Made by a program: the position numbers and the translations under genes. 10,628 bases of DNA, taken from the NCBI GenBank assembly GCA_030624545.1, contig JAUXJX010000024.1, positions 1-10,628 of the forward strand. Direction: 5' to 3'. How positions within the stretch are numbered: position 1 is the stretch's first letter; each line of letters starts with the position of its first letter. Positions 5,983 to 10,628 of this stretch are shown one piece after another. The notes beneath the pieces are model-generated. The model was not told the origin of the DNA, did not search any database, and was given only the letters and a program-made list of their open reading frames with translations. This DNA comes from Bacteroidota bacterium (lineage in GTDB: Bacteria; Zhuqueibacterota; JdFR-76; DREG01).

Positions 5983-7710
5983 ATGTCAACCTATTTCAAA
6001 GCAGTATTTCAAATCTTTGTTATGATACTGATTTCAGGCCTTCTCCTTGCCTGCAGCCAGACTTCCAACGAAGCCGATCTCGTGCTTCGCAACGGCAAAA
6101 TTGTGACGCTTGACGAAGGTAAAGCGGAAGTCCAGGCCATAGCCGTAAAGGACGACATCATCGTCGCAATCGGAAGCGAGGAGGAGATTCGGCCGATGAT
6201 CGGGCTGTCGACCAAGGTGATCGATCTCGAAGGAAAGCTGGCGATTCCAGGCTTTATCGAAGGCCACGGTCATTTCATGGGTGTTGGCCGCGCCAAGATG
6301 ATTCTTGATCTTACCAAGGTGAAGAATTGGGAAGAAATCGTGCAGATGGTAGCCGAAGCCGCCGGTGAGGCCAAGCCGGGAGAATGGATTACCGGCAGGG
6401 GATGGCATCAGGAGAAGTGGGATCGCACGCCGGTGCCAAACGTTGATGGAAATCCCACCCATCACAAGCTAAGCGAGGTATCACCCAATAATCCGGTCCG
6501 CCTTACGCATGCCAGCGGCCACGGTTCAATTGTGAATGCCAAGGCCATGGAACTGGCAGGTATTACAAGCGATACCCCTGATCCATCCGGAGGAGAGATT
6601 CTCAGGGATGCCGGTGGCAATCCAACCGGGGTATTGCGAGAGACTGCACAGGGCTTGGTTGGCAGAGCTGCGGATCGGATCCAGGAGGAACGCACGGAAG
6701 CCGAGATCGAAGCCGACAGGCGCAGGGCTGCGGAATTGGCCTTTGAAGAATGTCTGTCAAAAGGAATTACCAGCTTTCAGGACGCCGGCTCCGGATTCAG
6801 AACCATCGATCTGTTTAAGCAGTTGGCCGAGGAAGGCAAGCTTGGCGTTCGGTTATGTGTCATGGTGCGAGCCGGAAATGAACAACTTGCGGAGAACCTC
6901 GCCTCTTATAAAATGATGCCGGAAGGGGATAAAATGCTGGCCGTCCATGCCATCAAAGTATCGATTGATGGGGCGCTCGGTTCCCACGGCGCATGGCTGC
7001 TCGAGCCCTATACAGACATGCCGTCCAGCGCAGGATTGAATACCTCCCCAATCGACCGTCTGCAGGAAACCGCCCGGCTTGCGGCCGAGCATGGCTTCCA
7101 ACTGTGCGTCCATGCCATCGGAGATCGAGGCAATCGTGAAGTTCTGAATGTGTTTGAAGAAGCCTTCAACAACAATCCGGATAAGACAGATCTGCGCTGG
7201 CGCATCGAACACGCCCAGCACTTGAACGCGGCAGATATACCCCGATTTGGTCAGTTGGGAGTGATCGCCTCCATGCAGGGAATCCACTGCACCTCGGATG
7301 GTCCCTGGGTGCCCAAGCGGCTTGGCGACGCCCGTTCAGAAGAAGGCGCGTATGTCTGGCAAAAGTTGATGAAATCGGGAGCCGTGGTCACAAACGGAAC
7401 CGATACCCCCGTAGAGGATGTCGATCCCATTGCCAGCTTCTATGCTTCGGTTACGCGCAAGTTGAGAGGCGGCTCCGTGTTTTATCCCAACCAGCGCATG
7501 AGCCGAATGGAGGCGTTGAAGAGCTATACCATCAACTGCGCTTATGCTGCGTTTGAGGAAGACATCAAGGGCTCGTTAACGCCCGGGAAACTTGCCGATA
7601 TAACCGTGCTATCGAAAGACATCCTGACAGTACCCGATGACGATATTCCATCGACAGAGGTGTTGTACACCATTGTCGGCGGCAAGGTGATGTATGAGAA
7701 AGGGAGTTAG
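5983..7710 (+). CDS. Amidohydrolase family protein (YtcJ-like, Amidohydro_3), lipoprotein, 575 aa
   Basis: With the start at 5983 the protein opens with a lipoprotein signal peptide ending in a LLAC lipobox (Cys24), so it should be anchored in the membrane on the periplasmic side. The YtcJ-like fold is shown by the opening strand DLVLRNGKIVTLDEG, the motif IPGFIEGHGH with metal-site HxH at His95 and His97, the likely carboxylated Lys325 (IKVSIDGALGSHGAWL), His377 (VHAIGDRGN), His410 (RIEHAQH), Asp474 (NGTDTPVEDVDP) and the C-terminal beta-sandwich strand GKLADITVL. The metal site is therefore complete. Family members hydrolyse amide, formamide or cyclic C-N bonds; the substrate here is unknown. 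D-aminoacylase-type or N-acyl-amino-acid activity would fit the neighbouring peptidases, but that is inference. A MITE-like element ends 32 bases before its start. Confidence 0.9.
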   Translation: MSTYFKAVFQIFVMILISGLLLACSQTSNEADLVLRNGKIVTLDEGKAEVQAIAVKDDIIVAIGSEEEIRPMIGLSTKVIDLEGKLAIPGFIEGHGHFMGVGRAKMILDLTKVKNWEEIVQMVAEAAGEAKPGEWITGRGWHQEKWDRTPVPNVDGNPTHHKLSEVSPNNPVRLTHASGHGSIVNAKAMELAGITSDTPDPSGGEILRDAGGNPTGVLRETAQGLVGRAADRIQEERTEAEIEADRRRAAELAFEECLSKGITSFQDAGSGFRTIDLFKQLAEEGKLGVRLCVMVRAGNEQLAENLASYKMMPEGDKMLAVHAIKVSIDGALGSHGAWLLEPYTDMPSSAGLNTSPIDRLQETARLAAEHGFQLCVHAIGDRGNREVLNVFEEAFNNNPDKTDLRWRIEHAQHLNAADIPRFGQLGVIASMQGIHCTSDGPWVPKRLGDARSEEGAYVWQKLMKSGAVVTNGTDTPVEDVDPIASFYASVTRKLRGGSVFYPNQRMSRMEALKSYTINCAYAAFEEDIKGSLTPGKLADITVLSKDILTVPDDDIPSTEVLYTIVGGKVMYEKGS

Positions 7711-7724
7711 TTACAGAGCGAATT

Positions 7725-7857
7725 TAACCGCAGAGGGCGCAGAGAGCGCAGAGACAGAAAAACCATTTAATAACAAGGTTCATTTCAATCAGCTACAGAA
7801 GTCCACGCTGCTCACGGCAAATTCTTGTCTTAGTAACCTCAGCCTCCTCTGCGGTTA
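7725..7857. mobile_element. 133-bp MITE-like element with 12-bp inverted ends
   Basis: TAACCGCAGAGG (7725-7736) and CCTCTGCGGTTA (7846-7857) are perfect inverted ends. The left end carries a 9-bp tandem, CGCAGAGGG, CGCAGAGAG and CGCAGAGAC (7729-7755). There is no coding capacity and no clear target duplication (flanks AATT and TCAA). CGCAGAG-rich elements with such ends are familiar as dispersed repeats in metagenomic bacterial genomes. It fills most of the 171-base gap between the amidohydrolase and M55 genes. Confidence 0.6.
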
Positions 7858-7869
7858 TCAAAAAAAATC

Positions 7870-7874
7870 GGGAG
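7870..7874 (+). promoter_or_regulatory. Ribosome binding site GGGAG for the exported M55 form
   Basis: GGGAG lies seven bases before the ATG at 7882. It supports translation of the form with a signal peptide. Confidence 0.7.
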
Positions 7875-7881
7875 TTCATTC

Positions 7882-8793
7882 ATGCAGAATCGACTATTTC
7901 TCAGCATAGTTGTCCTTGTTCTATTATTCTCAGTAACCGCTCAACCATCCTTTTCCCAGGAGAAAAAAATGAAGGTCTACATTTCGGTCGATATGGAGGG
8001 AACCGTCGGCTCCGTTACGGGAGACCAACTCGGGCCGAGCGGATTCGAATACTCGCGTTTTCGGGAATTCATGACGCAGGAAGCACTCGCCGCCATCCGT
8101 GCGGCCAAGGAATCGGGCGCTACGGAAATTCTGGTGAGCGATTCACACGGCAATGGAGAGAATCTGCTGATTGACAAGTTCCCCGAAGACGTGCGGATCA
8201 TCCGCTCCTGGCCGCGGAGGTTCTCTATGATGGCCGGCATAGACGAGATTTTCGACGCGGCAATTTTCATCGGCTATCATTCCTCGACTACCAATAAGGA
8301 GGGCGTGCGCGCCCACACCATGTCCAGCGCGCGGCTGACGCGCATTGCTCTAAATGGCATCGACATGCCCGAAGCCGGAATCAACGCTGCTATCGCCGGC
8401 CATTTTGGCGTGCCTATTGTGATGATCTCCGGCGATGAAGCCGTGATCAAGGAAACTCGTGCAATTATCGGCGATATCGAAGCTGCCGAAGTAAAAAAAA
8501 GCCTGAGCTTTCATTCAGCCAATACCATGACTCCGGGGGCTGCGTACAAATTGATCTACAACAAGGTCAAAGCGGCCTTGTCCCGGCTCGATGATTTCAA
8601 GCCCTACGCTTTGAAAAAGCCGATCACCCTGGAAGTCGGATTTAAGAACTACCGGCCCGTGCAGGTGTTGTCCTACCTGAGCATAGTGGAGAGAATCGAT
8701 TCCCATACGATTCGCTTCATTGGCAAGGATATGCCGGAAGTCATGGACTTCATGGTTTTCATGAGCAGTTACAGTTTTAGCCTGGAGCCGTAG
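7882..8793 (+). CDS. M55 family D-aminopeptidase (DppA-like), exported, 303 aa
   Basis: Residues 1-26 form a Sec signal peptide (hydrophobic 6-20, cleavage near SFS-Q). The mature part matches Bacillus subtilis DppA, a zinc D-aminopeptidase that releases N-terminal D-Ala and D-Ser from peptides and assembles as a self-compartmentalising decamer. The equivalents of all its metal ligands are present: Asp37 and Glu39 (SVDMEG), His89 (DSHG), His133 (GYHS) and Glu164 (MPEAGIN). The catalytic His is His145 (GVRAHTM). DppA itself has no leader, so the export signal points to D-peptide or peptidoglycan-fragment breakdown in the periplasm. From internal Met30 to the end is 274 residues, the length of DppA, and a good ribosome site precedes Met30 (see the separate entry). 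The stop is 37 bases before the DUF5916 gene, so the two are likely co-transcribed. Confidence 0.92.
   Translation: MQNRLFLSIVVLVLLFSVTAQPSFSQEKKMKVYISVDMEGTVGSVTGDQLGPSGFEYSRFREFMTQEALAAIRAAKESGATEILVSDSHGNGENLLIDKFPEDVRIIRSWPRRFSMMAGIDEIFDAAIFIGYHSSTTNKEGVRAHTMSSARLTRIALNGIDMPEAGINAAIAGHFGVPIVMISGDEAVIKETRAIIGDIEAAEVKKSLSFHSANTMTPGAAYKLIYNKVKAALSRLDDFKPYALKKPITLEVGFKNYRPVQVLSYLSIVERIDSHTIRFIGKDMPEVMDFMVFMSSYSFSLEP
7958..7962 (+). promoter_or_regulatory. Possible internal ribosome binding site in the M55 gene
   Basis: AGGAG is followed by six A residues and then the ATG at 7969 (Met30). Use of this start would give a 274-residue protein without the signal peptide. The site also encodes Gln-Glu-Lys-Lys, so it may be coincidence. 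Confidence 0.35.
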
Positions 8794-8830
8794 TTATTGA
8801 TTTGAGAACCGGAGCAGGATTTTTTGCGCC

Positions 8831-10628
8831 ATGAAGGTAAAGAACATTAGACTGGCCAGACTGACGGGGATTGTAGGAAGTGCTTTCGCCCTTGGTCTTT
8901 ATCTGTTTCCCGCTGCAGGCTCGTCCTATTCAACGCAGACAACTGAGATTTCGGATGTGAACACCGGTCATTCAAGAATTGCAAAGGCTGCAAAAGTCGA
9001 ACGAGCGCCCGAAGTCGATGGTGAGGTTCTGAGTGACCCGGCTTGGTCCATGGCCGAACCGATCGACGGCTTCTGGCAGACGACCCCGGACGAAGGGAAG
9101 CCATCAACGCAGCAGACGGAGGTTCGCATTGTTTATACTTCGGACACCATCTATGTCGGCGTGGTGTGTTATGATGAAAATCCCGAACGCATCATTATAT
9201 CGGACAGCCGCAGGGACGCCTCGCTGAATGAAACCGACAGTTTTCAACTCATATTCGATACCTACGACGATCATCAAAACGGTTTTGTTTTCGGCACGAA
9301 TCCCGCCGGAATTGAATACGATGCACAAGTAAACAATGAAGGGGAGGGAGGCCGGTTTGGCGGCCGCCAACAGCGAGGAACCGCCGCCGGATTCAACATC
9401 AACTGGGACGGCTCCTGGGAAGTTCGCGCAAAGATTACTCAGATTGGCTGGTGTGCAGAATTTGCCATTCCGTTCCGTACGCTTCGGTATCCTCGCAAAA
9501 AGGAACAGATCTGGGGACTGAATTTTCAGAGAAATATTCGCCGCAGAAATGAGAGCGCCTACTGGACCAGGCTGCCCCGCCAGTATAATATCCAGAAATT
9601 GTCTGAGGCAGGTCTGCTTGCGGGTCTTGAAATCCCGAACCGGATTAATCTGAAATTGATGCCACATCTCCTCGGCCAGGCGAGTAGGAATTTTGTGGAT
9701 AACCACGATACGGATTGGGCCAACGATTTTGGCGTGGATGCCAAATATAGCATTACTTCCGGTCTCACCCTGGACCTGACGTACAACACCGACTTCGCCC
9801 AGGTGGAAGTGGACGAGGAACAGATCAACCTTGATCGTTTTAGCCTGTTCTTTCCGGAAAAGCGGCCCTTTTTCCTGGAGAACTCAGGGATTTTCGCTGT
9901 GGGCAGCCCCGGTGAAGTGGATCTGTTTTTCAGCCGCAGGATCGGAATTGGACCGGACGGAGAGTCTGTGCCCATCGTGGCCGGGGGCCGCATGTCCGGA
10001 AAGTTGGGGAGTACCAAGCTGGGATTTGTCAACATGCAAACCGAGAGCGTTGGGGACACGATTCAAGCAAATAATTTTGGCGTGGCTCGAATCAGCCGGG
10101 AATTTCCCAACCGCAGTTCTTTGGGAGGCATGTTTGTTAACCGGCAGGGGACCGGCAGCCTGGCCCCCGACGATGACTACAACCGAACTGTTGCCGTGGA
10201 TGGCCGACTTGGGATTGGCAGATACGGGCAGCTATCCGGTTTCGCCGCGCGAACCTGGACACCTGGCGTTTCCAGCGACCAACACGCCTTCAAATTTGGC
10301 GGAGAATACAGATCTGAGGCCTGGTTATTATCCGCAAATTATACGGAGGTAGCCGACGAATTCAATCCGGAAGTTGGGTTCTTAGTGAGAAGTGGATTTC
10401 GAAAACCGGACTTCTTGATTTTTCATACTTATCGGGTCAAGAGCTTTCTTAAATTGCATGAAATGCGGCCTCATATTTCTTATCGAGGATTTTGGGGACT
10501 CTCCGGGTTTCAGCAGACAGGCTATCTGCACGTTGACAACCACTGGGAGTGGAAAAACGGCTATGAGCTTCATACCGGCATAAACTTCACCACGGAGGGG
10601 GTTTCCGAGGCTTTCGAAATCAGCGACG
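8831..10628 (+). CDS. DUF5916 outer-membrane protein with CBM9-like domain, C-terminus outside window
   Basis: The frame is open from ATG 8831 to the right edge (599 codons seen). A weak AGGA at 8816-8819 precedes it. Residues 1-30 are a signal peptide (basic start, hydrophobic 12-28). Residues about 50-240 resemble the family 9 carbohydrate-binding fold often found at the front of these proteins: KVERAPEVDGEVLSDPAW, TEVRIVYTSDTIYVGV, SFQLIFDTYDDHQNG, WCAEFAIPFRTLRY, IWGLNFQRNIRRRNE. Residues about 265 onward alternate polar and hydrophobic strands like an outer-membrane barrel, with the DUF5916 hallmarks DFAQVEVDEEQINLDRF (321-337) and PEKRPFFLENSGIF (342-355). The biochemical role is not established; binding or passage of an outer substrate is a guess. 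It follows the M55 gene by 37 bases, suggesting co-transcription. Confidence 0.88.
   Translation, partial: MKVKNIRLARLTGIVGSAFALGLYLFPAAGSSYSTQTTEISDVNTGHSRIAKAAKVERAPEVDGEVLSDPAWSMAEPIDGFWQTTPDEGKPSTQQTEVRIVYTSDTIYVGVVCYDENPERIIISDSRRDASLNETDSFQLIFDTYDDHQNGFVFGTNPAGIEYDAQVNNEGEGGRFGGRQQRGTAAGFNINWDGSWEVRAKITQIGWCAEFAIPFRTLRYPRKKEQIWGLNFQRNIRRRNESAYWTRLPRQYNIQKLSEAGLLAGLEIPNRINLKLMPHLLGQASRNFVDNHDTDWANDFGVDAKYSITSGLTLDLTYNTDFAQVEVDEEQINLDRFSLFFPEKRPFFLENSGIFAVGSPGEVDLFFSRRIGIGPDGESVPIVAGGRMSGKLGSTKLGFVNMQTESVGDTIQANNFGVARISREFPNRSSLGGMFVNRQGTGSLAPDDDYNRTVAVDGRLGIGRYGQLSGFAARTWTPGVSSDQHAFKFGGEYRSEAWLLSANYTEVADEFNPEVGFLVRSGFRKPDFLIFHTYRVKSFLKLHEMRPHISYRGFWGLSGFQQTGYLHVDNHWEWKNGYELHTGINFTTEGVSEAFEISD

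Noticed and set aside
7694..7909. 71-codon + strand frame spanning the 133-bp element
   Set aside because: It overlaps the ends of two real genes, is made mostly of the repeat element, lacks a convincing ribosome site and resembles no known protein.
9104..10059. Minus-strand frames of 200 and 166 codons opposite the DUF5916 gene
   Set aside because: The + strand frame here is continuous, has family hallmarks and runs to the window edge. The minus-strand frames have no recognisable features.

Overview
The window suggests a Gram-negative, non-model bacterium, probably from an uncultured lineage. GC looks to be about 50-55 %, genes have clear Shine-Dalgarno sites, and almost every protein carries a Sec or lipoprotein export signal. 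The combination of PBS-lyase-type HEAT solenoids, an S9 peptidase, a YtcJ-like amidohydrolase lipoprotein, an exported M55 D-aminopeptidase and a DUF5916 outer-membrane protein is familiar from the FCB group (Bacteroidota, Gemmatimonadota, Calditrichota/KSB1) and from Acidobacteriota/Aminicenantes. The sequence alone does not decide between these. No phage, CRISPR, tRNA, rRNA or transposase was seen.

Layout, all genes on the + strand: (1) 3-782, the C-terminal end of a HEAT-repeat protein that begins left of the window; (2) 783-918, an intergenic stretch with a REP-like palindromic repeat; (3) 919-2964, a complete exported HEAT-repeat protein with an 18-unit array of exactly 31 residues per unit; (4) 2965-3329, a 365-base non-coding stretch with a palindrome and a weak promoter candidate; (5) 3330-5747, an exported S9 (prolyl-oligopeptidase-like) peptidase; (6) 5765-5950, a MITE-like element with 14-bp inverted ends and a 4-bp flanking duplication; (7) 5983-7710, an amidohydrolase lipoprotein; (8) 7725-7857, a second MITE-like element with 12-bp inverted ends; (9) 7882-8793, an M55 D-aminopeptidase; (10) 8831 to beyond the right edge, a DUF5916 protein with a CBM9-like N-terminal domain followed by a predicted outer-membrane barrel.

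How the genes fit together: if the two MITE-like elements are removed in thought, the gaps S9-amidohydrolase-M55-DUF5916 become about 45, 38 and 37 bases. This suggests one ancestral operon of envelope enzymes later split by small non-autonomous elements. The three hydrolases (serine peptidase, metal-dependent amidohydrolase, zinc D-aminopeptidase) plausibly act together on peptides or D-amino-acid-containing cell-wall fragments in the periplasm, with the DUF5916 protein in the outer membrane. That role is inference. The two HEAT proteins look like tandem paralogues acting as scaffolds and have no visible enzymatic domain here.

The least ordinary observations are the higher-order organisation of the HEAT arrays (a Trp ladder broken every fifth repeat in one protein and every second in the other), the two short elements inside an apparent operon, and a well-spaced internal ribosome site in the M55 gene that would give a leaderless 274-residue form.
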